The translations under genes were made by a program, and so were the position numbers. This document shows, one piece after another, positions 10,069 to 19,189 of a stretch of 64,000 nt of DNA (within the stretch, counting starts at the first letter, position 1; every line of letters starts with the position of its first letter). The notes beneath the pieces were generated by a model, which ran no database searches, was not told the DNA's origin, and saw only the letters and a program-made list of their open reading frames with translations. The stretch is taken from assembly GCA_039180875.1 (NCBI GenBank), contig JBCDCY010000004.1:1-64000 (forward strand), written 5' to 3'. This DNA comes from JBCDCY01 sp039180875. GTDB taxonomy: Bacteria; Pseudomonadota; Alphaproteobacteria; Rhodobacterales; Rhodobacteraceae.

Positions 10069-10499
10069 CTAGGGCGCCCGGCCCGGCCGGTCCAGCAGAT
10101 CGCCGAGTGCCGCGACATCGTAGCAGGTGAGCTCCAACCGATTGCCCTCGGGATCGGTGAAGTAGAGCGAAACGGCGAGGCCGTGATCGACGATAGAGCC
10201 CGCCGTCACGGCCGCCCCGGTCCGGTCGCGGAGGTCGAGGGTGGGGAGCGCAGCGACGAAGGCCCGAAAGTCCTCGGCCGAGACCCGGAAGGCGACGGTA
10301 TGGTCGGCGCCCCGCGCGCTCTCCCCCTCGAAGAGCGCGAGCGCCGGGTCCCCGGCCGGCGTCTGGAGGAAGAGCGGCCCGCCATCCGCCCAGGCGGCGA
10401 AGGTCTCGGCTGGCCGGAGGTGCAGGACGCGGGCATACCAGGCCGCCGCAGCGGCCCGATCCCGCACCCAGACGTGCACATGATCGAGGGCGGGGCGCA

Positions 10500-10500
<1 letters not shown>
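10069..10500 (-). CDS. VOC (glyoxalase/dioxygenase fold) family protein
   Basis: A 143-residue protein of the vicinal-oxygen-chelate superfamily. DHVHVWVRDRAAAAAWYARVL is the first beta-alpha-beta module, and the second ends in YFTDPEGNRLELTCYD, with Glu in the usual metal-ligand position and His at residues 5-7. The substrate cannot be read from the sequence; glyoxalase, fosfomycin-type thiol transferase and extradiol dioxygenase activities all occur in the superfamily. Its ATG overlaps the purA stop codon (TGATG), so it is co-translated with purA. Confidence 0.8.
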
Positions 10501-11792
<1,292 letters not shown>

Positions 11793-11880
11793 CCGCTCCC
11801 TCCCCCGATTGCGCGCATCTCTTACGCGGCCGGCACGGCGAAAGGAACCGCGGGCGATGTCGAAAATGCGCAGAGTCCGG

Positions 11881-11979
11881 GGCGCCCTATCGGTTGACCG
11901 GGCGCGCCGCCCCCCGTATCTCAGCCGTGGGCGCGTCGTCGGCAGGGTGAGCGGCGGCGGGCTCAGCGCACTCACCCTG
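11881..11979 (+). promoter_or_regulatory. Structured leader upstream of serC (possible serC RNA motif)
   Basis: Two inverted repeats lie in the serC leader: GCGCCC (11882-11887) with GGGCGC (11900-11905), and a perfect 9-base pair CAGGGTGAG (11943-11951) / CTCACCCTG (11971-11979) that ends 17 bases before the serC start, next to its GGAG site. A two-hairpin RNA element called the serC motif has been described upstream of serC in alphaproteobacteria; the match here is by position and general shape only. Confidence 0.45.
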
Positions 11980-11996
11980 ACGATGGAGCGCGTCCG

Positions 11997-13190
11997 ATGA
12001 CGTTCCCCGAGCCTGCGCAGGCCCATCCTGCGCCGGCGGCCCGGCCCGATATGCGGCCGGCCCGCCCCGAATTTTCCTCAGGCCCCTGCCCGAAGCGCCC
12101 CGGCTGGTCCGCCGATGCGGTGATGGCCCATGCCTGGCTGGGCCGGTCCCACCGGGCGGCGGGTCCGAAGGCGCAGCTGAAGGAGCTGATCGACCGCACG
12201 GCCGCGCTCCTCGGCCTGCCGGAGGGCTACCGCCTCGGCATCGTGCCGGCCTCCGACACCGGGGCCTATGAGATGGCGATGTGGACGATGCTCGGCGCCC
12301 GGCCGGTCGACGTGCTGGCCTGGGAGAGTTTTGGAAAAGGCTGGGCCACGGATGCCACGAAGCAACTAAAGCTCGACGATTGCCGGGTGATCGAGGCGGA
12401 GTACGGCGCGCTGCCGGATCTCGGTCAGGTGCGCGCCGACGCCGACATCCTCTTTACCTGGAACGGCACGACCTCCGGCGCCCGGGTGCCGGACGGCGAC
12501 TGGATCCCGGCGGATCGGGCGGGGCTCACGCTCTGCGACGCGACCTCGGCCGTCTTCGCGCAGGCAATCGACTGGGCGAAGATCGATGTCGCGACCTTCT
12601 CCTGGCAGAAGGTGATGGGGGGCGAGGCGGCGCATGGCGTGCTGATCCTCTCACCCCGCGCCGTCGAGCGGTTGGAGAGCTACGCACCCGACCGCCCGCT
12701 CCCCAAGGTCTTTCGCCTCACCAAGGGCGGCAAGCTGATCGAGGGCGTCTTCCGCGGCGAGACGATCAACACGCCCTCGATGCTCGCGGTCGCCGATGCG
12801 CTGGATGCCGTCGCCTGGATGGAGGGGATCGGCGGGCTCACCGCCACCCGCGCCCGGGCGGATGCCAATTTCGCGGCACTCCAGGCCTGGGTTGACCGTA
12901 CGGGCTGGGTGGAGAACCTGGTGGCCGATCCGGCGGCCCGCTCCAACACCTCCGTCTGCCTCAAGATCGTCGATCCGGCGGTGGCAGGGCTGGCAGAGGC
13001 GGAGCAGCGCGCCTTCGCCAAGGCCATGGTCACGGCACTGGACGCGGAGGGTGTCGCCTACGACATCGGCGGCTACCGCGACGCGCCGCCCGGCCTCCGC
13101 ATCTGGTGCGGCGCCACGGTGGAGACGGCCGATGTCGAGGTGCTGACGCCATGGCTCGACTGGGCCTTCGCCGCGGCTAAGGCCGGCTAA
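11997..13190 (+). CDS. serC: Phosphoserine aminotransferase
   Basis: Second enzyme of serine biosynthesis; converts 3-phosphohydroxypyruvate and glutamate to phosphoserine and 2-oxoglutarate. The 397-residue PLP enzyme has the N-terminal PEFSSGPCPKRPGWS phosphate/substrate loop, Asp181 in LCDATSA to bind the PLP ring nitrogen, and the Schiff-base Lys205 in SWQKVMGGE. The sequence style (SGPCPKRPGW, FRGETINTPSML) matches the alphaproteobacterial branch of SerC. The ATG at 11997 has GGAG 9 bases before it. Followed by a GNAT gene and serA, forming a serine operon. Confidence 0.95.
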   Translation: MTFPEPAQAHPAPAARPDMRPARPEFSSGPCPKRPGWSADAVMAHAWLGRSHRAAGPKAQLKELIDRTAALLGLPEGYRLGIVPASDTGAYEMAMWTMLGARPVDVLAWESFGKGWATDATKQLKLDDCRVIEAEYGALPDLGQVRADADILFTWNGTTSGARVPDGDWIPADRAGLTLCDATSAVFAQAIDWAKIDVATFSWQKVMGGEAAHGVLILSPRAVERLESYAPDRPLPKVFRLTKGGKLIEGVFRGETINTPSMLAVADALDAVAWMEGIGGLTATRARADANFAALQAWVDRTGWVENLVADPAARSNTSVCLKIVDPAVAGLAEAEQRAFAKAMVTALDAEGVAYDIGGYRDAPPGLRIWCGATVETADVEVLTPWLDWAFAAAKAG

Positions 13191-13208
13191 GGCGCCAGGG
13201 CTACAGCC

Positions 13209-13742
13209 ATGCACCTGAGAGACGCCACCCCGGCTGATCGGCCGACGCTGGAGCGTTGGGATGCTGCGCCGCATATCGTCGCGATAAGCGGCGATCCCGA
13301 CTTCAACGATTGGGACTGGGCGGGCGAGCTTGGCCGCGATGTGCCCTGGCGCCAGATGCTGGTGGCGGAGGTCGCGGGCCGGGCTATCGGCTTCGTCCAG
13401 ATCATCGACCCGGCGGAGGAGGAGAGCCACTATTGGGGCGACTGCCCGTCGGATCTCCGCGCCATCGACATCTGGATCGGTGAACCTGAGATGATCGGCC
13501 AGGGGCATGGCGGAGCGATGATGCGCGCTGCCCTCACCCGCTGCTTCGCCGATCCCGCCGTCACGGCCGTCCTCGTCGACCCGATGGCCCACAACACTGA
13601 CGCCCACCGCTTCTACGAGGCGATGGGCTTCAGCTTCGTCGAGCGCCGCTCCTTCGGCCCCGACGACTGCTTCGTCTTCCGGCTCGACCGCGCCCGCTGG
13701 GCCGCGCTTGCCGATGCCCCGAAAGGACTGAGAGATGCCTAA
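13209..13742 (+). CDS. GNAT acetyltransferase, AAC(6')-like
   Basis: A 177-residue GNAT-fold protein. The acetyl-CoA loop appears as GEPEMIGQGHGGAMM, followed by the PMAHNTDAHRFYEAMGF helix. Layout and wording (LERWDAAPHIV near the start, IDIWIGEPEMIGQG, PDGP-like FGPDDCFVFRL at the end) resemble aminoglycoside 6'-N-acetyltransferases and their chromosomal relatives. The natural substrate is unknown, and resistance should not be assumed. It sits 18 bases after serC and overlaps the serA start by 8 bases, so it is translated from the serine operon mRNA. Confidence 0.8.
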   Translation: MHLRDATPADRPTLERWDAAPHIVAISGDPDFNDWDWAGELGRDVPWRQMLVAEVAGRAIGFVQIIDPAEEESHYWGDCPSDLRAIDIWIGEPEMIGQGHGGAMMRAALTRCFADPAVTAVLVDPMAHNTDAHRFYEAMGFSFVERRSFGPDDCFVFRLDRARWAALADAPKGLRDA

Positions 13743-15327
13743 GGTACTGATTTCCGACGCCTTGTCGGAGGCCGCCGTCCAGATCTTCCGCGACAACGGC
13801 GTGGACGTCGACTTTGAGCCCGAGCTCGGCAAGGCCCCCGACAGGCTCAAGGAGGTGATCGGCGCCTATGACGGCCTCGCCGTCCGCTCCGCCACCAAGG
13901 TGACGGCGGAGGTGCTGGCGGCGGCTAACGGCCTCCGCGTCATCGGCCGCGCCGGGATCGGGGTCGACAACATCGACATCCCCGCCGCCTCGGCCAAGGG
14001 CGCGGTGGTGATGAACACGCCCTTCGGCAACTCCATCACCACGGCGGAGCACGCCATCGCGCTGATGTTCGCGGTCGCCCGCCAGATCCCCGCCGCCGAC
14101 GCCTCGACCCGCGCGGGGAAGTGGGAGAAATCGCGTTTCATGGGGGTCGAGATCACCGGCAAGACCCTCGGCGTCATCGGCTGCGGCAATATCGGGGCGA
14201 TCGTGGCGCAGCGCGCCCTTGGCCTCCGCATGAGGGTGATCGCCTATGATCCGTTCCTCTCGGCCGAGCGGGCGAAGAACCTGGGCGTGACCAAGATCGA
14301 TGAGGTCGAGGATCTGCTGGCCCGCGCCGATTTCGTCACGCTCCACCTGCCGAAGACGGAGAAGACGGCGAACCTCCTTTCTGCCGAGCGGATCGCCGGG
14401 ATGAAGCCCAGCGCCCGCCTGATCAACTGCGCCCGCGGCGGCCTTGTCGATGAGGCGGCGGTGGCCGAGGCGCTCCGCTCCGGCCACCTGGCCGGTGCGG
14501 CCTTCGATGTGTTCGCGGAGGAGCCGGCCCGCGAGAACCCGCTCTTCGACGCCCCGAACGTGGTCTGCACCCCCCATCTCGGCGCCGCGACCACGGAAGC
14601 GCAAGAGAACGTGGCGCTGCAGGTGGCCGAACAGATGTCGGACTACCTGATGCGCGGCGCCGTCGCCAACGCCATCAACGCGCCCTCCGTCACGGCGGAG
14701 GAGGCGCCGATCCTCGCCCCGTGGGTGAAGCTTGCCGAGATGCTCGGCGGCTTTGCCGGCCAGGTGACCGAGAGCGCGATCACCGGGATCGAGATCGAGT
14801 ATGTCGGCCGGGTGGGCGAGCTCAATATCCGCCCGCTCACCGCCGCTCTCACCGCCTGCCTGCTGCGGCCCCTGGTGGGCGAGGGCGGCGTCAACATGGT
14901 CTCCGCCCCCATCGTCGCGCGGGAGCGGGGGATCGCGATCGCTGAGACGCGCAAGGACAGCCAGGGCGCCTACGGCTCCTATGTCCGGCTGATCGTCACG
15001 ACGGAGACGCAGGTCCGCTCCGTCGCCGGCACGGTGTTTTCCGACGGCACGCCGCGGTTCATCCAGATCAAGGGCATCGGGTTGGAGGCGGAGCCGCAGC
15101 CTTTCATGCTCTACACCACCAACTCCGACACGCCAGGCTATATCGGCGCGGTCGGCACCAAGCTCGGCGATCTGGGCGTCAACATCGCGACCTTCGCGCT
15201 TGGCCGGGCCGAGAAGGGGGGCGAGGCCATCGCGCTCATCGGTGTCGACGCGGTGCTGAGCGAGCAGACCTTGGTGGAGATCGCGGCGCTTCCCCAGGTG
15301 ACCCAGGCCAAGGGGCTGGTGTTTTAG
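13735..15327 (+). CDS. serA: D-3-phosphoglycerate dehydrogenase
   Basis: First enzyme of serine biosynthesis, oxidising 3-phosphoglycerate with NAD. The protein has 530 residues. The substrate domain includes RSATKVTAEV, and the Rossmann fold carries GCGNIG (149-154) with the NAD-selective Asp172. The catalytic region has CARGGLVDE and the HLGAAT histidine. After residue 320 comes an intervening (ASB) domain, then an ACT domain (TPGYIGAVGTKLGDLGVNI). This is the long type 1 architecture, often subject to serine feedback. Its start lies within the GNAT gene's last codons, and a strong hairpin follows the stop. Confidence 0.97.
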   Translation: MPKVLISDALSEAAVQIFRDNGVDVDFEPELGKAPDRLKEVIGAYDGLAVRSATKVTAEVLAAANGLRVIGRAGIGVDNIDIPAASAKGAVVMNTPFGNSITTAEHAIALMFAVARQIPAADASTRAGKWEKSRFMGVEITGKTLGVIGCGNIGAIVAQRALGLRMRVIAYDPFLSAERAKNLGVTKIDEVEDLLARADFVTLHLPKTEKTANLLSAERIAGMKPSARLINCARGGLVDEAAVAEALRSGHLAGAAFDVFAEEPARENPLFDAPNVVCTPHLGAATTEAQENVALQVAEQMSDYLMRGAVANAINAPSVTAEEAPILAPWVKLAEMLGGFAGQVTESAITGIEIEYVGRVGELNIRPLTAALTACLLRPLVGEGGVNMVSAPIVARERGIAIAETRKDSQGAYGSYVRLIVTTETQVRSVAGTVFSDGTPRFIQIKGIGLEAEPQPFMLYTTNSDTPGYIGAVGTKLGDLGVNIATFALGRAEKGGEAIALIGVDAVLSEQTLVEIAALPQVTQAKGLVF

Positions 15328-15369
15328 GCTGCGGCCGGCGCCAACGAACGCATCTCGCATCGAATATCG

Positions 15370-15409
15370 CGCCCGCGATCAGCCTTGTGCTGGTCGCGGG
15401 CGTGGTTTT
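15370..15409 (+). terminator. Intrinsic terminator after serA, possibly bidirectional
   Basis: A 14-base stem (15370-15383 with 15389-15402, one T-G wobble; core CGCCCGCGA / TCGCGGGCG) with a 5-base loop CTTGT, followed by TGGTTTT. It lies between the convergent serA and rmuC genes and could stop transcription from both sides. Confidence 0.7.
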
Positions 15410-15423
15410 CGATTCCGCTTTCC

Positions 15424-16920
15424 TCAGGCGTCGTTGACGGTGAGGCGGCGTGGTGCCTCCGTATCGTCGGCCCCCTCGAAGTCCGGGGCCGTCAGCACCC
15501 GCGGCTCGGTCTCGACCGTCGGTGGCGGGGCCAGGTCCTCAGGCGTCGGCACCACGCCGAGCTCCTCGAACTTCCGGGCCTGGGGCAGGACGCGGCCTTC
15601 GAGCGAGCCGACGGCCTTGTTGAAGCTCGCCACCGATTGGCCGAGGGCGCGGCCCAGTGCCGTCATATGGCCGCCATAGGTGCGGATCCGCTCGTAAAGC
15701 TCGCGGCCGAGGCTCGCCACCTCCTGCGCGCTTTCGGCGAGCTTTTCCTGCTGCCAGCCATAGGCGACCGCCTTTACCAGGGCGATCAGCGTCGTCGGGG
15801 AGGCGATCAGAACGCGGTTGGCGATCGCCTCCTCGAACAGTCCCGGCGCCCGCTCGATGGCGGCGGAGTAGAACGCCTCCCCCGGCACGAACATCACCAC
15901 GAAATCCGGCGCCTGCTCGAGGGCTGACCAGTATTCCTTGGCCGAAAGCTGCGCCACATGGGCCCGGACCTGGCGGACATGGGCGGTCATCGCCGCCTCT
16001 CGCGTCGCCTCGTCCTCCGCCTCGGTGGCATTCAGGTAGGCGTCGAGCGGGGTCTTGGCGTCCACCACCACGCATTTGCCGCCGGGCAGGCGGATGATCG
16101 CATCGGGGCGGAGCTTCGCGCCGGCGATCTCCACCTGCTGCTCGGTCAGGAAGTCGACATGCTCGACCATGCCGGCCATCTCGAAGACCTGGCGAAGCTG
16201 GAACTCTCCCCAGCGCCCGCGGGTCTTGGGGGCTCGGAGCGCTTGGACCAGCTTTCCGGTCTCGCCGCGCAGCTGCATCTGCCCCTCGGCCAGGCTGCGG
16301 ACCTGGGTCTGGATCGCCTGATAGGCGCCTTCGCGCGCCTTCTCGATCTCGCCCACCCGGCGCTCGAACTTCTCCAGGTTCTCGCCCACGGGTTTTAGGA
16401 GGTTGGCAATCGCCTCCTGCCGGCGGGAGAGATCGGCGTTGGCTGTCGCCTGGTGCTTCTCGAAGCGCTCGGTGACGCGCTTCAGGAACTCTTCGCTGTT
16501 GCCGGTCAGGGCCTTTTGCGCCAGGGCGCCGAAGCTCCGCTCGATCTCCGCCTTCATGGCGTGCAGCTCCTCGAGCCGGGCGTGGTGGGCGGCGCGCTCC
16601 GCCTCCAGCGTGCCCTGGAGCGTGGCGGTCCGGGCCTTTTCCGCGACCAACAGATCCGTGGTCTCGGCCAATCGCGCCTCAACCTCCACCGCCCGCTCGG
16701 CCAATACCTCGGCCCGGGCCGCGCGGGTTTCCGTCGCCGTCGTGTGCGCTTGGAGCCCCGCGAGCTCTCGCCGGAGACGGCGGAGGGCGAGGAGCGCGAT
16801 GAGCAGACCCAAGAGCAGCATCGCCAGGCCGGCCGCCAGGGCCGCCTGGCCCGGCGTCGACAGCCATGCCTCGAGCCGCGCCAGAAGGGCGGGGTCGATC
16901 AATCCTTGAAGGCTTTCCAC
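15424..16920 (-). CDS. rmuC: RmuC family DNA recombination protein
   Basis: RmuC-family proteins are nuclease-fold proteins reported to limit rearrangements at inverted repeats. The 498-residue product has one N-terminal membrane helix (about 21-42, AALAAGLAMLLLGLLIALLAL), a long coiled-coil region (about 45-200) rich in Glu, Ala and Arg, then the conserved RmuC core with RGRWGEFQLRQVFEMAGM, DAIIRLPGGKCVVVDAK and EAFYSAAIE. The GTG at 16920 is chosen because AAGGAG precedes it by 8 bases and the upstream part of the open frame is Arg-rich noise. A disordered Pro/Glu/Thr tail of about 50 residues ends the protein. Confidence 0.92.
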   Translation of the reverse strand: MESLQGLIDPALLARLEAWLSTPGQAALAAGLAMLLLGLLIALLALRRLRRELAGLQAHTTATETRAARAEVLAERAVEVEARLAETTDLLVAEKARTATLQGTLEAERAAHHARLEELHAMKAEIERSFGALAQKALTGNSEEFLKRVTERFEKHQATANADLSRRQEAIANLLKPVGENLEKFERRVGEIEKAREGAYQAIQTQVRSLAEGQMQLRGETGKLVQALRAPKTRGRWGEFQLRQVFEMAGMVEHVDFLTEQQVEIAGAKLRPDAIIRLPGGKCVVVDAKTPLDAYLNATEAEDEATREAAMTAHVRQVRAHVAQLSAKEYWSALEQAPDFVVMFVPGEAFYSAAIERAPGLFEEAIANRVLIASPTTLIALVKAVAYGWQQEKLAESAQEVASLGRELYERIRTYGGHMTALGRALGQSVASFNKAVGSLEGRVLPQARKFEELGVVPTPEDLAPPPTVETEPRVLTAPDFEGADDTEAPRRLTVNDA

Positions 16921-17113
16921 GCGCCTGCTCCTTCTTCGCGAGGGGGCCCCGCGCTGCTCGTTCGCCGACCGGTTCTGTCGTGGCCGTGCCAGCCCATGAT
17001 ACCGCCCCGGGCGCACAAGCCAAGCTTAGAGGCAGTCGTAGCGTCACCGGAAACGCTCCCGCACCCGGGGCGATCCAAGCCCTGCGGCCGCTGCCGCCAT
17101 GCGCCCGCGGCGA

Positions 17114-17614
17114 TCAGCGCGGCATCATGAAGTGGCCGGTCGCCTGGGCAAATAGCCGGGCGCGATTGTCCTGCCAGGCCTCGACATGGACCGAGGCATA
17201 GCGCCGGCCGGAGCGGTTGACGGTGGCCCGGGCATAGGCGTCGCGCGGCAGGCCGCTGCGCAGGTAGTCGACGGTGAAGTCGATGGTGCGCGGCATGGGC
17301 GGGAAGGCGCCCGCCTCGATCTCTTCGGCCGCCTCGCCGCCCCCCTCCATCATCTGCCAGACCACGGACCAGGCGAGCTCGACGATCGCGGTGATCTCAA
17401 GGAAGGCACCGGTCGCCCCGCCATGCAGCGCCGGCAGGAAGGGATTGCCGATCAATTTGTCGTCGAACGGCAGACGCGCCGTCAGTTCGTCCCCCATGCG
17501 CTCGAACTGCACGCCGAGATAGGCGATGAAAGGCACGTTGCCGGCAAGGCGTTCGAGCGCTGCGTCGCGGCGCTGCTTGATGACCTGCACGGGCTCGGGC
17601 GGGCGCCGGTTCAT
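17114..17614 (-). CDS. PaaI-type hot-dog thioesterase (first of two)
   Basis: A 166-residue hot-dog fold protein that probably hydrolyses acyl-CoA thioesters. Signature elements are PFIAYLGVQFERMGDEL, the active-site helix LHGGATGAFLEITAI (His-Gly-Gly at its start) and the final strand MPRTIDFTVDYLRSG. It overlaps the following thioesterase gene by 4 bases (ATGA), so the two are translated together; the preceding gene in transcription order is the second thioesterase. Divergent from the MerR and beta-oxidation genes, which suggests acyl-CoA turnover. Substrate chain length cannot be inferred. Confidence 0.85.
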   Translation of the reverse strand: MNRRPPEPVQVIKQRRDAALERLAGNVPFIAYLGVQFERMGDELTARLPFDDKLIGNPFLPALHGGATGAFLEITAIVELAWSVVWQMMEGGGEAAEEIEAGAFPPMPRTIDFTVDYLRSGLPRDAYARATVNRSGRRYASVHVEAWQDNRARLFAQATGHFMMPR

Positions 17615-18072
17615 GCCTCACCTCCGCTGCGGCCACGCTCCACCGTGAAGGCCCCGGCCGAGGTCGCCACCGGATCATCGGCGTCGTGGGTGAAGGCGAT
17701 GGCGCGCACGAAGGCGACGTTGCGCGTCACGCGGTAGCATTCGGCGCGGGCGTGCACCTCCGCCCCCGGCTCGGCCGGGCGCATGTAGTCGATGCGCAGG
17801 TCGATGGTGGCGGTGCCGGCCGGTGCCTCGGGATGCGACATCACTGCGGCGCCCGAGCAGCTGTCGAGCAGCGCCGTCATCACCCCGCCGTGCATCACCC
17901 CGGTGGTCGGATCGCCGATGAAGCGGTCGTCGTAGGGCACCATCATCTCGGCCGTGCCCCGGCCGATCTCGACCAATCGCATGCCAAGCTCGCGACTGTG
18001 CGGGATGGCGTTGATGAAGGCCTGGGCGAGCGCTGCGGTCCGGTCGGCCAGGTCCTGATCGTCGTCTGCCAT
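17611..18072 (-). CDS. PaaI-type hot-dog thioesterase (second of two)
   Basis: A 153-residue hot-dog thioesterase with IPHSRELGMRLVEIG, the active-site segment TTGVMHGGVMTALLDSCSG and TIDLRIDYMRPA. The ATG at 18072 follows AGGAGAG by 6 bases and starts a normal-length family member, although the frame stays open to 18405. First gene of a two-gene unit whose stop overlaps the next start by ATGA. The two proteins share only motif-level similarity, so they may form a heteromer or an old duplication. Transcribed divergently from the merR gene at 18196. Confidence 0.87.
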   Translation of the reverse strand: MADDDQDLADRTAALAQAFINAIPHSRELGMRLVEIGRGTAEMMVPYDDRFIGDPTTGVMHGGVMTALLDSCSGAAVMSHPEAPAGTATIDLRIDYMRPAEPGAEVHARAECYRVTRNVAFVRAIAFTHDADDPVATSAGAFTVERGRSGGEA

Positions 18073-18177
18073 CGCACTCTCCTGCCCGCCCCCCGCCCGT
18101 CTGCCAGGGCGCCCCGGTGCTGGCAAGCGTGTCGTGACGTCGTTACCCCCTTGCAACGGCTGGCAGTTAGGGCACCA

Positions 18178-18196
18178 TGACGTAAGGGAAACGTCA
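18178..18196. promoter_or_regulatory. Inverted repeat TGACGT-N7-ACGTCA at the first merR start
   Basis: Perfect 6-base inverted repeat with a 7-base spacer, overlapping the start codon of the merR gene at 18196 and lying between it and the divergent thioesterase pair. The same half-site core (TGACG/CGTCA) recurs at 18615-18630, suggesting an operator for one or both MerR proteins. Confidence 0.5.
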
Positions 18197-18603
18197 TGTC
18201 TGAAACCGACCGAGACTGGACGTTGAAGGAGATGTGCGCCGCGTTCGACGTGACGCCGCGCACCCTTCGTTACTATGAGTATATCGAGCTTCTCAGCCCC
18301 GCCCGGTCGGGCCGCACGCGCTACTACTCGGCGCGGGAGCGGGCCCGGCTGACGCTGATCCTGCGCGGTCGGCGCTTCGGTTTCGCGCTGGAACAGATCC
18401 GGCAATGGCTGAACCTCTACGACGAAGGGCCGGATGCCCAGCCCCAGATCCGAGAGTGGATCGACCTCTCCAACGGCCAGATCGCGCAGCTCGAATCACA
18501 GCGGCAGGAACTCGACGCCACGATCGACGAGCTCCGCCGCCTGCGGGACTGGGGCGTCGCCCAACTGGAAAAGAGCCACGAAACCGTGACCGGCGGAAAG
18601 TGA
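18196..18603 (+). CDS. MerR family transcriptional regulator (first of two)
   Basis: A 135-residue DNA-binding protein. The winged helix-turn-helix occupies residues 8-75 (WTLKEMCAAFDVTPRTLRYYEYIELLSP, then RYYSARERARLTLILRGRRFGF), followed by a dimerising coiled coil (about 90-125). No Cys cluster for metal sensing is present, and no separate ligand domain is evident. The position between thioesterases and a beta-oxidation operon fits the MerR regulators (LiuR-like) known to control acyl-CoA catabolism in proteobacteria. Inference: it regulates the downstream operon, the divergent thioesterases, or both. Confidence 0.9.
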   Translation: MSETDRDWTLKEMCAAFDVTPRTLRYYEYIELLSPARSGRTRYYSARERARLTLILRGRRFGFALEQIRQWLNLYDEGPDAQPQIREWIDLSNGQIAQLESQRQELDATIDELRRLRDWGVAQLEKSHETVTGGK

Positions 18604-18614
18604 CGTTACGTAGC

Positions 18615-18630
18615 TTGACGCTTACGTCAA
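18615..18630. promoter_or_regulatory. Inverted repeat TTGACG-N4-CGTCAA before the second merR
   Basis: Perfect 6-base inverted repeat with spacer CTTA, in the 89-base gap between the two merR genes. A further partial copy (TGACGTTACGTA) lies immediately upstream at 18601-18612. Strong candidate operator for the MerR proteins encoded on either side; it shares its core with the repeat at 18178-18196. Confidence 0.55.
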
Positions 18631-18692
18631 CTTTGGGTCTTGCGGCATGATGCCGGCATCCTCACATTCCCGCTCGACCACGATGAAGGCGG

Positions 18693-19151
18693 ATGAAACC
18701 GATGGACGCAATGATCGCACAAGACCAGCGGCAGCGGCCCGACCCGCTGCGTGACATGCCGGAGGCGGACGAAGTTCTGACCATCGGCGAGATGTGCCAG
18801 AGTTTCGATGTAACGGCCCGGGCCCTGCGGTTTTACGAGGCGAAGGAGTTGATATCCCCGCGCCGCGAAGGCCAGCGCCGGCTCTATACCCGACGCGACC
18901 GTGCCCGATTGAAACTCATTCTTCAGGGCAAGCGCTTCGGTTTTTCGCTAGAGGACATTCGCCAGCTTCTGGATCTCTACGATCTCGGAGACCAGCAGAC
19001 CACGCAGCTGACCAAGACCTACGAGCTGGCCGTGGAGCGCCTGGGGATCATGGAAGCGCAGCGCGACGAGCTTGACGTCGCGATCGCCGATCTGAAGCAG
19101 CAACTGGCCTGGGGCCGGGATCTGCTGAAGGCGCGCGGCATCGACATCTGA
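18693..19151 (+). CDS. MerR family transcriptional regulator (second of two)
   Basis: A 152-residue paralogue of the preceding regulator. An N-terminal extension of about 28 residues leads into the winged helix-turn-helix (LTIGEMCQSFDVTARALRFYEAKELISP, RLYTRRDRARLKLILQGKRFGF), then LEDIRQLLDLYDLGDQQ and a coiled coil ending at WGRDLLKARGIDI. The two proteins align throughout, so they arose by duplication. No metal-binding Cys set is seen. It ends 38 bases before the acyl-CoA dehydrogenase gene and is probably its direct regulator. Internal Met codons at residues 4 and 7 make the exact start uncertain. Confidence 0.9.
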   Translation: MKPMDAMIAQDQRQRPDPLRDMPEADEVLTIGEMCQSFDVTARALRFYEAKELISPRREGQRRLYTRRDRARLKLILQGKRFGFSLEDIRQLLDLYDLGDQQTTQLTKTYELAVERLGIMEAQRDELDVAIADLKQQLAWGRDLLKARGIDI

Positions 19152-19189
19152 CCGGGCACACGAACCCGGACCTTATTGGGAGCACGCAC

